DNA of 64,000 nucleotides, from assembly GCF_000526215.1 (NCBI RefSeq), contig NZ_JAFQ01000004.1, forward strand, positions 5,022,001-5,086,000, read 5' to 3'. Each line of letters opens with the position of its first letter. The first letter of the stretch is position 1. The DNA comes from Nocardia sp. BMG51109 (GTDB lineage Bacteria > Actinomycetota > Actinomycetes > Mycobacteriales > Mycobacteriaceae). The notes beneath the pieces were generated by a model. The model saw only the letters and a list, made by a program, of their open reading frames with translations, had not been told where the DNA came from and did not search any database. Below, one piece after another: positions 25,651 to 34,130 of the stretch. The position numbers were made by a program, and so were the translations under genes.

Positions 25651-26574
25651 CTACTGGTCCGGTTCAGTGCTGTTCATCGGTGCGAGGCCGCCGGCGGTGA
25701 TGCGGAGGTCGGTGCCGAGGCGGGACAGGGCCGCCGCCGACAGGCGGGTGTCGGGGCAGGCGACCAGGGCGGCGGCGACGGTGTCGCCCTGGAAGATCGG
25801 CGCGGCCACGGTGACCACGGCGTTCTCCTCGCCCAGCTCGTCGGGCAGGTAGTCGATCGTGATCAGGTCGGTGATCATGGCGGCGAGGCGGTTGCGGAGC
25901 GGGTCGGTGACGGGAGAGTTGCGCAGGGCAGCAAGGGCTTCCACCATCGGGGCGGAGTCGTCGGTGAGGCGTTCGACCGAGTAGCCGCGGGTGCGGACCT
26001 CGGCGAGGACCACGGCCAGCCGCTCGCGATGGGCCGGGTCTGCCCGGTCGATCCAGTCCTCGCGCTCGGAACCCGATGCCCAGGCGATGAATTCGCGGGC
26101 CACCGGCGGCGCCAGCGGCAGCCGGCGCCCCTGCCGGATCCAGGGCACCGAGGGGGTGCCGACGACCTCGGTGATGAGGATGGACCCGCTGTCGCGCTCG
26201 GCGAGAAATATCGGAACGCCGTTGCGGGCGGACAGTTCTCGCATCGGAGCCAGCGCCAGCCGCCGCAGCGGGAAGGCCGGCTCCGCGCGCCGGGCCACGG
26301 TGAGCAGCCCGAGGCCCAGTCCGTAGTTGCCGTCGGCGTCGCGCACGGTCCAGCCGTCGGCGGTGAGCTGGGCGAGGACGGCGTGCGCGGTGGCCCGGGA
26401 CAAGCCGGTGTCGCGCACGATGCGCGCCAGCGGCAGGTGGTCGGCCGGGCGGCGGGACAGCAGCTCGACGACCTGGACGACGCGATGGGTGGGCGGCGAC
26501 GCGGCGGCCGCCGCGCCGTTTTCTGAAACAGGTTCTTGACCGCGGTCCCCGGTCCGCCCTATCTTCGATGTCAC
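25651..26574 (-). CDS. IclR-family transcriptional regulator
   Basis: A 307-residue regulator. The N-terminal winged helix (about 28-90) has VVQVVELLSRRPADHLPLA and TGLSRATAHAVLAQLTADGW; the C-terminal IclR ligand domain includes SGSILITEVVGTPSVP and the usual VARRAEPAFPLRRLALAPM linker helix. GTG 26574 follows a TATCGT hexamer by 8 nt. A 14-bp palindrome sits immediately upstream of that hexamer. It faces cysD across 99 bp, so it most likely controls the sulfation cassette and itself; whether as activator or repressor is not visible. Confidence 0.88.
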   Translation of the reverse strand: MTSKIGRTGDRGQEPVSENGAAAAASPPTHRVVQVVELLSRRPADHLPLARIVRDTGLSRATAHAVLAQLTADGWTVRDADGNYGLGLGLLTVARRAEPAFPLRRLALAPMRELSARNGVPIFLAERDSGSILITEVVGTPSVPWIRQGRRLPLAPPVAREFIAWASGSEREDWIDRADPAHRERLAVVLAEVRTRGYSVERLTDDSAPMVEALAALRNSPVTDPLRNRLAAMITDLITIDYLPDELGEENAVVTVAAPIFQGDTVAAALVACPDTRLSAAALSRLGTDLRITAGGLAPMNSTEPDQ

Positions 26575-26582
26575 AATATCGA

Positions 26583-26588
26583 ACGATA
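26583..26588 (-). promoter_or_regulatory. -10 hexamer TATCGT for the IclR gene
   Basis: Eight nucleotides separate this minus-strand hexamer from GTG 26574, with no Shine-Dalgarno between them. Confidence 0.4.
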
Positions 26589-26590
26589 GC

Positions 26591-26604
26591 GTCGAATATT
26601 CGAC
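26591..26604. promoter_or_regulatory. 14-bp perfect palindrome, likely IclR operator
   Basis: GTCGAATATTCGAC is a perfect palindrome 3 bp upstream of the iclR -10 hexamer and 70 bp before the cysD ATG. Its size and AT centre are like known IclR-family sites. The whole gap is noticeably more AT-rich than its surroundings. Confidence 0.55.
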
Positions 26605-26673
26605 ACCTCAAGCGCGCCGGCGACAGACCCGCCGGCCGCCGGTGGCGGTTCGGTGCGGTGAGCGAGCTGAGCG

Positions 26674-27579
26674 ATGCGGACGGGATACGAGCTGTCGCAT
26701 CTGGCGGCCCTCGAGGCCGAGTCGGTGCACATCTTCCGGGAGGTCGCGGCCACCTTCGAGCGTCCGGTGCTGCTGTTCTCCGGCGGCAAGGACTCGGCGG
26801 TGCTGCTGGAGCTGGCGCGCAAGGCGTTCTGGCCCGCGCCGCTACCGTTCCCGCTGCTGCACGTCGACACGGGGCACAACTTCGACGAGGTGATCGAGTT
26901 CCGGGACCGGACCGCGGCGCGGACCGGGGCCCGGCTGCTGGTGGCGCGGGTGCAGGACGATATCGATGCCGGTCGGGTGACCGAGCGGCCGGGGGAGAGC
27001 CGCAACCGGCTCCAGACTCCGACGCTGCTGCGCGGCATCGGCGAGCATCGCTTCGACGCGGTGTTCGGCGGCGCCCGGCGCGACGAGGAGAAGGCGCGGG
27101 CCAAGGAGCGGGTGTTCAGCTTCCGCGACGAGTTCGGCGCCTGGGAACCGCGGGCGCAGCGGCCGGAGATCTGGAACCTGTACAACGGCAGACATCGTGC
27201 GGGCGAGCACATCCGGGTGTTCCCGCTGTCGAACTGGACCGAGCTGGACATCTGGGAGTACATCGAGCGGGAGGCCGTGGAACTGCCGTCGCTGTACTAC
27301 TCGCATCGCCGCACGGTGCTGCGGCGCGACGGAATGTTGCTGGCCGCCAACCGGTTCCTGGAACCCCGCGACGGCGAGCGGACGTTCGAGGCGACCGTGC
27401 GCTTCCGCACCGTCGGCGACGCCACCTGCACGGGCTGCGTCGAGAGCGCGGCCGCCGACCCGTCCGCGGTGATCGCCGAGACGGCCGCCACCCGGCTGAC
27501 CGAGCGAGGTGCGACGCGCGCCGACGACCGAATCTCCGAGTCGGGCATGGAAGACCGCAAGCGAGAGGGCTACTTCTGA
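26674..27579 (+). CDS. cysD: sulfate adenylyltransferase subunit 2 (CysD)
   Basis: A 301-residue ATP sulfurylase catalytic subunit that makes adenosine 5'-phosphosulfate from sulfate and ATP. The PP-loop motif is LLFSGGKDSAVLL (SGGKD at 36-40), followed by the HVDTGHNFDEVIEFRD block and FGGARRDEEKARAKER; the C-terminus ends RKREGYF as in the family. The stop overlaps the ATG of cysNC (TGATG), so the two subunits are coupled. It is the first gene of a five-gene run controlled from the gap with the IclR gene. No reduction genes (cysH, cysI) follow. Confidence 0.96.
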   Translation: MRTGYELSHLAALEAESVHIFREVAATFERPVLLFSGGKDSAVLLELARKAFWPAPLPFPLLHVDTGHNFDEVIEFRDRTAARTGARLLVARVQDDIDAGRVTERPGESRNRLQTPTLLRGIGEHRFDAVFGGARRDEEKARAKERVFSFRDEFGAWEPRAQRPEIWNLYNGRHRAGEHIRVFPLSNWTELDIWEYIEREAVELPSLYYSHRRTVLRRDGMLLAANRFLEPRDGERTFEATVRFRTVGDATCTGCVESAAADPSAVIAETAATRLTERGATRADDRISESGMEDRKREGYF

Positions 27580-29441
27580 TGAGCCGCAACATCTTACGGC
27601 TGGCGACGGCCGGCAGCGTCGACGACGGCAAGTCCACGCTGATCGGCCGCCTGCTGTTCGACTCCAAGAGCCTGTTCGCCGATCAGCTGGCCGCCATCGA
27701 ACGATTCAGCGTGCAACGGGGCGACGCCGCGACGGATCTGGCGCTGGTGACCGACGGGCTGCGCGCGGAGCGCGAGCAGGGCATCACGATCGACGTGGCC
27801 TACCGCTACTTCGCCACGCCGCGCCGGAAGTTCATCATCGCCGACACCCCGGGGCACGTGCAGTACACCCGGAACATGGTGACCGGCGCCTCCACCGCGG
27901 ATCTGGCGCTGATCCTGGTGGACGCGCGCAAGGGCGTGGTCGAGCAGACCCGGCGGCACGCCTTTCTCGCCGCGCTGCTCGGGGTTCCGCACCTGGTGGT
28001 GTGCGTGAACAAGATGGACCTGGTGGACTGGTCCGAACGGCGATTCGACGAGATCCGTTCGGAGTTCGCCGATTTCGCCGCCAAGCTCACCGTCGGCGAC
28101 CTGAGCTTCGTCCCCGTCTCGGCGCTGCACGGCGACAATGTCGTGGATCTGTCGCCGCAGACGCCGTGGTTCTCCGGACGGCCGCTGCTGCGCCACCTCG
28201 AGGACGTGCACATCGCCTCCGACCGCAACCTGATCGATGCCCGGCTGCCGGTGCAGTACGTGATCCGGCCGCGAGGTACGGCGGGCGCCCCGGCCGATAC
28301 CGGGCACCGTAGTTACGCAGGCACCGTCGCGGGCGGCATCTTCAGGCCGGGCGACGAGGTGGTCGTGCTGCCGGCGGGCCGCACCACCCGCGTCGATCGC
28401 CTCTGGGGCCCGGGCGGCACCAAGGTCGACGAGGCGTTCACCGGCATGGCCGTCTCGCTGACCCTCGAAGACGATATCGACCTCGGCCGCGGAGATATGC
28501 TGGCGCGCCCGGGAAATCGCCCGCACCTCGATCGCGACCTCGACGCCATGGTGTGCTGGTTCGACGACGATGCGGTGCTGCGGGCCGGCGACGAGTACGA
28601 ACTGCGCACGGCCGCCCAGACCAGCCGGGTTCGGCTGTCCGGCCTGGACTACCGCCTCGATGTGAACACCCTGCACCGGGTCGTGGACGCGGAGAGCTTG
28701 GCGCTCAACGACATCGCGCGGGTATCGCTGCGCAGCCACCGGCCGCTGATGTTCGATCCGTACCGGGACAACCGCCGCACCGGCAGCTTCATCCTCGTCG
28801 ACCCGGCGACCAACCGGACGGTCGCGGCGGGCATGATCCTCGCCCGCGACACCGGGCCCCGCACGGCCGGAGCCGCCGTCGTGTGGCAGCGCTCGGCGGT
28901 TGCTCGCGCGGACCGGCCGCATGCCGGTGCGACGGTCTGGCTGACCGGACTGTCCGGCTCCGGAAAGTCCACGATCGCCGTGGAACTGGAACGCCAGCTG
29001 GTGGCGGAGGGTCGTCCCGCCTACGTGCTGGACGGCGACAATCTGCGGCACGGCCTGAACGCCGATCTGGGTTTCGGCGCCGACGACCGCCGCGAGAACA
29101 TCCGCCGCGTCACCGAGGTCGCCGCGTTGTTCGCCGATGCCGGGGCGACCGCGATCGTCTCGGTCATCAGCCCTTTCGAGGCGCAGCGAGCCCACGCGCG
29201 GGCAGTGCACGGCGACCGCGAGCTGCCGTTCCACGAGGTCTTCGTCGACACCCCGCTGGAGCTGTGCGAGCAGCGCGACCCGAAGGGCCTCTACGCCCGG
29301 GCCCGCGCGGGTGAACTGCGCGAGTTCACCGGAATCGACTCACCGTACGAGCGGCCCGAACACGCCGATCTGGTCGTCACGCCCGAACACGGCACACCGG
29401 CCGAGGTCGTCGCGCTCATCCGGAGCGCGCTGCGACTGTGA
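27579..29441 (+). CDS. cysNC: CysN-CysC fusion: sulfate adenylyltransferase GTPase subunit and APS kinase
   Basis: A 620-residue bifunctional protein. The N-terminal CysN GTPase has GSVDDGKST (12-20), the switch motif DTPGHVQYTRN and VNKMDLVDW; GTP hydrolysis drives APS formation with CysD. The C-terminal CysC domain (from about 445) has a second P-loop, GLSGSGKST, and LDGDNLRHGLNADLGF, and phosphorylates APS to PAPS. The fused form is common in actinobacteria. Together with CysD it makes PAPS, the donor for the sulfotransferase two genes downstream. Confidence 0.96.
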   Translation: MSRNILRLATAGSVDDGKSTLIGRLLFDSKSLFADQLAAIERFSVQRGDAATDLALVTDGLRAEREQGITIDVAYRYFATPRRKFIIADTPGHVQYTRNMVTGASTADLALILVDARKGVVEQTRRHAFLAALLGVPHLVVCVNKMDLVDWSERRFDEIRSEFADFAAKLTVGDLSFVPVSALHGDNVVDLSPQTPWFSGRPLLRHLEDVHIASDRNLIDARLPVQYVIRPRGTAGAPADTGHRSYAGTVAGGIFRPGDEVVVLPAGRTTRVDRLWGPGGTKVDEAFTGMAVSLTLEDDIDLGRGDMLARPGNRPHLDRDLDAMVCWFDDDAVLRAGDEYELRTAAQTSRVRLSGLDYRLDVNTLHRVVDAESLALNDIARVSLRSHRPLMFDPYRDNRRTGSFILVDPATNRTVAAGMILARDTGPRTAGAAVVWQRSAVARADRPHAGATVWLTGLSGSGKSTIAVELERQLVAEGRPAYVLDGDNLRHGLNADLGFGADDRRENIRRVTEVAALFADAGATAIVSVISPFEAQRAHARAVHGDRELPFHEVFVDTPLELCEQRDPKGLYARARAGELREFTGIDSPYERPEHADLVVTPEHGTPAEVVALIRSALRL

Positions 29442-29460
29442 CTGTGCCGCACCACTTTTC

Positions 29461-29515
29461 CGAACCGACAGCCCCGAACCGACAGCCCCGAACCGACAGC
29501 CCCGAACCGACAGCT
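29461..29515 (+). repeat. 15-bp tandem repeat (3.7 copies) after cysNC
   Basis: Units begin CGAACCGACAGCCCC at 29461, 29476 and 29491, with a partial fourth. They lie between the cysNC stop and ATG 29525. If translation instead started at GTG 29438 (overlapping the cysNC stop as GTGA), the repeat would encode a Pro/Asn/Arg-rich leader. Confidence 0.85.
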
Positions 29516-29524
29516 AGGAACCCG

Positions 29525-30718
29525 ATGCCACCCTCTGCCGACGACCGGTCGCCGACCGAGCCCCTGCAAGCAGCCATCGCCGAGGCCGAGAAGCTCATCG
29601 CCGCCGCCGATTTCATCCGGACCGAGCGCGATCTGGCCGAGGGCTACGACTATCTGGCCGGCAGTATTCAGGCCGTCATGCAGCTGTCCCGGGCGCACGG
29701 CACCGGCCACCCGTACTTCGTCAGCTCCACCGGCCCGTACACCAAGATGGGCCTGGACAATCCCGATACGCTCTACTACCACGCGAATATCGAGCCGGAG
29801 GCCGAGTACCTGATCACCGGCGTGCGCGGCAGCACCGTGGACCTGAGTTTCCAGGTGCTCAACGGGGATTACTCGGCGACCGACGTGCCCAACGGTGACG
29901 ACGCCTTCGACGACCGCCGCCTCGACATCGCGCCCGACGGCAGCTATCAGCTGAGATACGGCCCGCCCAAGGAGAACCCCGGCCCGAACTACTTCGTGCT
30001 CGGCGAGGGCGCGTCGACGCTGGCCGTCCGTGAGGTGTACGGCGGCTGGACCGCCGAACGCAAGGGCAGCATCCGCATCGAGCGCCTCGACACCATCGGC
30101 ACGGCCCCGGCCATTCCGGACGTCGACCGGCTGCGCAAGCGGTACCGCGCGGCCGGGCGAATGCTGGTGCAGCGCATCCACACCTGGTTCAACTTCCCGA
30201 AGTGGTTCTATCTGGACCTCCCGGTGAACACCCTCACCGAACCCCGGCTCACCCCGGGCGGCCTGAGCACCCAGTATTCCTCCGTCGGTCATTTCGACCT
30301 CGCCGACGACGACGCCCTGCTCATCACCGTGCCGAAATCCGATGTGCCGTACCAGGGTTTCCAGCTCGGCAGCCGCTGGTACATCTCGCTGGACTACGTC
30401 AACCACCAGACCAGCCTCAACAGCGCGCAGGCCCAGGTGGATCCGGACGGCATGATCCGGATGGTGGTCTCGGCGCGTAATCCGGGCATCGCCAACTGGA
30501 TCGAGACCACCGGCTGCTCGCAGGGCATCCTGCAGTTCCGCTGGCAGCGTGCGGATCGCGCGGTGACGGCGGCCGACGGGCCGGCCATCGAGCGGGTGCC
30601 GTTCGGGAAGGTCCGGGAACTGCTGCCGCACTACGGCCACAACGCCGTCGACGAGGCGGGATGGCGCGAACGCATCGCCGCCCGCCAGCGCGGATTCGCG
30701 GAACGGATGCTCGGATGA
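29525..30718 (+). CDS. DUF1214-like protein of the sulfation cassette
   Basis: A 397-residue protein starting at ATG 29525, with AGGAA 5 nt upstream. The N-terminal third is helical (EAEKLIAAADFIRTERDLAE); the rest is beta-rich, with DTLYYHANIEPEAEYLITG, DGSYQLRYGP and STLAVREVYGGWTAER. This order and the REVYGGW-type motif fit DUF1214 proteins, whose activity is unknown. The strict placement between the PAPS genes and the SDR and sulfotransferase genes implies a role in making or modifying the sulfated compound. No signal peptide or membrane segment is seen. The family assignment is from memory and should be treated as moderate. Confidence 0.7.
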   Translation: MPPSADDRSPTEPLQAAIAEAEKLIAAADFIRTERDLAEGYDYLAGSIQAVMQLSRAHGTGHPYFVSSTGPYTKMGLDNPDTLYYHANIEPEAEYLITGVRGSTVDLSFQVLNGDYSATDVPNGDDAFDDRRLDIAPDGSYQLRYGPPKENPGPNYFVLGEGASTLAVREVYGGWTAERKGSIRIERLDTIGTAPAIPDVDRLRKRYRAAGRMLVQRIHTWFNFPKWFYLDLPVNTLTEPRLTPGGLSTQYSSVGHFDLADDDALLITVPKSDVPYQGFQLGSRWYISLDYVNHQTSLNSAQAQVDPDGMIRMVVSARNPGIANWIETTGCSQGILQFRWQRADRAVTAADGPAIERVPFGKVRELLPHYGHNAVDEAGWRERIAARQRGFAERMLG

Positions 30719-30788
30719 GTGTCCGCCGGATCCGAAACACCCTCCGTACGAATATCTCTCGGCGGTCGCCCGCCCGGAAGGAATCCGC

Positions 30789-31574
30789 ATGAGCACCGCA
30801 TTGCTCTCCGGCAAGGTGGTCGTCGTGAGCGGCGTCGGCCCCGGCCTGGGCCGCTCCATCGGCACCGAGTCCGCCGCCGCCGGCGCGAAGGTGGTGCTGG
30901 CCGCCCGCACCGAATCCCGGTTGAAGGAAGTCGCCGCGGAGATCGAGGCCGCCGGTGGCGAAACCCTGTGCGTGCCCACCGATATCACCGACGACGACGC
31001 CGTGCGGAATCTGGTGCGGCGCACCCTGGACACCTTCGGCCGCGTCGACGCCCTGGTGAACAACGCGTTCGCGGTCCCATCGATGAAACCGCTGTCCCGC
31101 ACCGACTTCCAGCAGATCCGCGACAGCCTGGACGTCACGGTGCTGGGCGGCCTGCGGATGACGCAGGCGTTCACCGACGCCCTCACGGAGACCAAGGGTT
31201 CGGTCGTGATGATCAACTCCTCGGTGCTGCGGCACTCCGAGCCGCGCTACGGCAGCTACAAGGCGGCCAAGTCCGCCCTGCTCGCCATGTCGCAGACGCT
31301 GGCGACCGAACTGGGGGACAAGGGGATCCGGGTCAACACCGTGGCGCCGGGTTATATCTGGAGCGGCCAGCTGAAGTGGTACTTCGGCGAGATCGCCAAG
31401 AAGTACGACATCCCCGCAGAGCAGGTCTACCAGCAGACCGCCGACCGCTGCGACCTGAAGCGCCTGCCCGAACCCGACGAGATCGCCCGCGCCGTGGTGT
31501 TCCTGGCCTCCGACTGGGCGTCGGCAGTCACCGGCCAGACCCTCGACGTGAACTGCGGCGAATATCACGTCTGA
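30789..31574 (+). CDS. short-chain dehydrogenase/reductase
   Basis: A 261-residue classical SDR. The cofactor loop is VSGVGPGLGRSIG (TGxxxGxG variant, residues about 14-26), with AARTES after the second strand suggesting NADP(H). The catalytic Ser (MINSSVLRHS) and YxxxK (YGSYKAAKSALL) are present, as is the LVNNAF structural motif. It is preceded by AAGGAA and lies in the sulfation cassette, so it probably oxidises or reduces a hydroxyl/keto group on the molecule to be sulfated. The substrate is unknown; steroid- or lipid-like alcohols are typical for the class. Confidence 0.9.
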   Translation: MSTALLSGKVVVVSGVGPGLGRSIGTESAAAGAKVVLAARTESRLKEVAAEIEAAGGETLCVPTDITDDDAVRNLVRRTLDTFGRVDALVNNAFAVPSMKPLSRTDFQQIRDSLDVTVLGGLRMTQAFTDALTETKGSVVMINSSVLRHSEPRYGSYKAAKSALLAMSQTLATELGDKGIRVNTVAPGYIWSGQLKWYFGEIAKKYDIPAEQVYQQTADRCDLKRLPEPDEIARAVVFLASDWASAVTGQTLDVNCGEYHV

Positions 31575-31606
31575 CCCGCGAACGCCCTGACTCGAGGAAC
31601 GAATCC

Positions 31607-32743
31607 ATGACCACACGCACCGACGTCGGCACCGTCGACGATCTGCACGCCTCGGCGACGAAGGCCTGCGGCCTCACCGATTTCGGCTCCGGCGACTACC
31701 GCGAGGGCCTGGCCGTCCTGCTGGAGTCCTATCGACGCGACGCCGGCCTGACCGAGCTCGGCAGCAAGATGAACCGCTACTTCCTGCGCGGCGCCCTGGT
31801 CGCCCGCGCGCTGAGCGAGGCGTCCTGGCGGGCCAACCCGGCCCACGCCGAAACCCCGGTCGCCAGGCCGATTTTCGTCACCGGCCTGCCGCGCACCGGC
31901 ACCACGGCGCTGCATCGCCTGCTGGCCGCCGACCCGCGGCATCAGGCGCTGGAGATGTGGCTGGCCGAGTTCCCGCAGCCCCGCCCGCCGCGCGAAACCT
32001 GGTCCGACAACCCGGTTTTCCGGCAGCTCGACGCCGGATTCGCGCAGCATCACGTCGAGAATCCGGAATTCATGGGCCTGCACTACATGACCGCCGCCGA
32101 GGTGGAGGAGTGCTGGCAGCTGCTGCGCCAGACCGTGAAATCGGTATCTTATGAGTGCCTGGCCTACCTGCCGACCTACTCGCAGTGGCTGCGCACCCAG
32201 GACTGGACCGACGCCTACGCGCGCCATCGGAAGAACCTCCAGCTGATCGGCCTGGGCGACGACCGGCGCTGGATCCTGAAGAACCCCAGCCACCTGTTCG
32301 CCCTGGACGCGCTGATGGCCGTCTACCCGGACGCGCTGGTGATCCAGACCCACCGCGACCCGACCACCGTGCTCGCCTCGGTGTGCAGCCTGTCCGAGCA
32401 TGCCACCCGCGGCTGGTCCGACACGTTCACCGGCAGCCGGATCGGCGAGAGCCAGCTCGAACTGTGGTCGCGCGGCCTGCGCGAGTTCACCGCGGCCCGG
32501 GCCCGCTACGACGAGTCCCAGTTCCTCGATATCGACTTCGCCGACCTGCGCGCCGACCCGCTCGGGACGGTCGAATCGATCTATCGTGCCTTCGGGATCG
32601 AATTCACCGATGCGGCCCGCGCGGCCATGGCCGCGCTCGACGAGGAGAGCCGCACCGGCGACCGCAGGCCCGCGCACCGGTATTCGCTGGCCGATTACGG
32701 TTTGAGCGAAGCCGGGGTCAGGGAGCAGTTCCGGGCGTCGTGA
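31607..32743 (+). CDS. PAPS-dependent sulfotransferase
   Basis: A 378-residue sulfotransferase of the Sulfotransfer_3-like group. The 5'-phosphosulfate loop is VTGLPRTGTTALHRLL (about 91-106), and the 3'-phosphate site is QTHRDPTTVLASVCSL near residue 250; a probable catalytic His lies in the HYMTAAEVEECW to VSYE region. The N-terminal domain of about 80 residues before the P-loop is like that of mycobacterial lipid sulfotransferases. It is the last gene of the cassette, 32 nt after the SDR gene. The acceptor is not identifiable from sequence. Confidence 0.92.
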   Translation: MTTRTDVGTVDDLHASATKACGLTDFGSGDYREGLAVLLESYRRDAGLTELGSKMNRYFLRGALVARALSEASWRANPAHAETPVARPIFVTGLPRTGTTALHRLLAADPRHQALEMWLAEFPQPRPPRETWSDNPVFRQLDAGFAQHHVENPEFMGLHYMTAAEVEECWQLLRQTVKSVSYECLAYLPTYSQWLRTQDWTDAYARHRKNLQLIGLGDDRRWILKNPSHLFALDALMAVYPDALVIQTHRDPTTVLASVCSLSEHATRGWSDTFTGSRIGESQLELWSRGLREFTAARARYDESQFLDIDFADLRADPLGTVESIYRAFGIEFTDAARAAMAALDEESRTGDRRPAHRYSLADYGLSEAGVREQFRAS

Positions 32744-32810
32744 CGGGTTTGCCAACCCCCCTCGACTGTAATACAACCGTAAGAGGCCGGTTTATCGGAG
32801 TACGCCGGGT

Positions 32811-32843
32811 CCCACACAACGTGGGCGCTCGGCACAGTGTGGG
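32811..32843. promoter_or_regulatory. inverted repeat upstream of the terpene synthase gene
   Basis: CCCACAC (32811-32817) and GTGTGGG (32837-32843) are inverted copies separated by 19 nt; a shorter pair CCCAC/GTGGG lies inside. It is about 65 nt before the start codon and may be an operator. It is weak evidence because the arms are short. Confidence 0.3.
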
Positions 32844-32906
32844 TCACTCGGTATGGACGGCGATTGGCAGTTCGGCTGTGCGGTGTGTGGCCGGGAGGAA
32901 GTCGTC

Positions 32907-34046
32907 ATGGCGGGTGAGTATGTGGTGGCGATCGAGGCTGCGCTCGAAACGATGCGGTCCGATCACGAGCGCTTGGTGCGGGAGGAGCGGCCCTGGTCGC
33001 TGGCGGCGTTGTTCAGCACGCCGGACTGCGACATCGTGGACTATTGCCGGGACTTCCGGCCGAACCGGTTCGGCGCGGAGGCGTGCACGGCCGTCGAGAC
33101 GTTCTGCCGCAGGCACGATATCTGGCTGGAGGCCGGCGGGGCGCACTACAACAGCATGACCCCGTATCTGCATCCGGGCGCGGTGACCGCCGAGCGGATG
33201 ACGATCATCGGGATGTACAACGCGATCCTGTTCTGGCTCAACGACACCGTGGGCCGGGAGAAGTTCCGGCATCTCGCACCCGATGCCCAGCGCGGCGCGG
33301 GCATCGCGGTGGACGGCCTGTGCCTGCTGCTGGAAAAGCAGCGGATGTCGCCGGATCCGACGTCGCCGGAGATCGCCGCGGCCGAGTTCCTGAAGCTGCT
33401 GGCCGCGGACGCGGAACCGCGGTGGCTACAGCGGTTCCTGGACTCGACGGCCGACCATCTGCGCACCGCGATCCGGGATCAGAACGCGCGCGCCCGCAAG
33501 GGGCTGCTGAGCATCGATGAGTACATCGACCTGCGTGCCCGGGTGTCGGGCATGTATCCGGCGGTCGCGCTGTGCGAATTCGGTCGCGACGACTACCTGC
33601 CGTGGCGGCGGATCGCCGACGCCGGGCTGAAGGCCGATCTGGTTCGGCTGCGGCGGCTGGCGGTGGACATCGGCGCGCTCATGAACGATATGTTCTCCTT
33701 CGAGAAGGAGTGCATCATCGACGGTGCCGATTTCAACCTTGTCCCGATCTGCCTGCTGAATGCCCCCGGAGAGACCCTGGCCGGCGCGGTCGAGCAGGCC
33801 GGGCGGATCGTGCGCGAGCGGTTCACCGAGTTCCGCCTGCTGCGGGAGCGGGTGGACGACCGGTGTGCCGGACTGCCCGATCCCGCACTCGCCGCGCAGG
33901 TGCGGGCGCACGTGGTGGACCTGGTCGGTTGCGTGCAGGCAACCTGGGTTTGGCAGAACGTGACCCGGCGCTACAAGGGAGCATCGATCTTCACGGAGAA
34001 TCGGGAAAGAGACTTTTTCGACAACCGGGATGGTTCCGCACGGTAG
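32907..34046 (+). CDS. class I terpene synthase family protein
   Basis: A 379-residue terpene cyclase starting at ATG 32907, six nucleotides after GGGAGGAA. The metal-binding NSE triad is canonical (NDMFSFEKE, 260-268), and the C-terminal Arg-Tyr pair is present (TRRYKGASIF). The aspartate-rich motif, usually DDxxD, is instead LNDTVGRE (112-118). The helical segments between (ARVSGMYPAVALCEF) fit the family. Class I cyclases ionise a prenyl diphosphate and cyclise it; the product cannot be predicted. No prenyl diphosphate synthase or P450 is adjacent, so substrate supply must come from elsewhere. Confidence 0.82.
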   Translation: MAGEYVVAIEAALETMRSDHERLVREERPWSLAALFSTPDCDIVDYCRDFRPNRFGAEACTAVETFCRRHDIWLEAGGAHYNSMTPYLHPGAVTAERMTIIGMYNAILFWLNDTVGREKFRHLAPDAQRGAGIAVDGLCLLLEKQRMSPDPTSPEIAAAEFLKLLAADAEPRWLQRFLDSTADHLRTAIRDQNARARKGLLSIDEYIDLRARVSGMYPAVALCEFGRDDYLPWRRIADAGLKADLVRLRRLAVDIGALMNDMFSFEKECIIDGADFNLVPICLLNAPGETLAGAVEQAGRIVRERFTEFRLLRERVDDRCAGLPDPALAAQVRAHVVDLVGCVQATWVWQNVTRRYKGASIFTENRERDFFDNRDGSAR

Positions 34047-34130
34047 GTTCGGAACGTTCCGTTGTCGGAGGAACACCGGTCGCCGCCGGAGAGGGATGGT
34101 CCGAGCGGCGTAGGACGTGAAGGGGTTGTG

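Noticed and set aside
29438..29524. GTG start overlapping the cysNC stop for the DUF1214-like gene
   Set aside because: It would translate a degenerate 15-bp repeat; ATG 29525 has its own AGGAA and gives a normal N-terminus. Kept as an alternative only.
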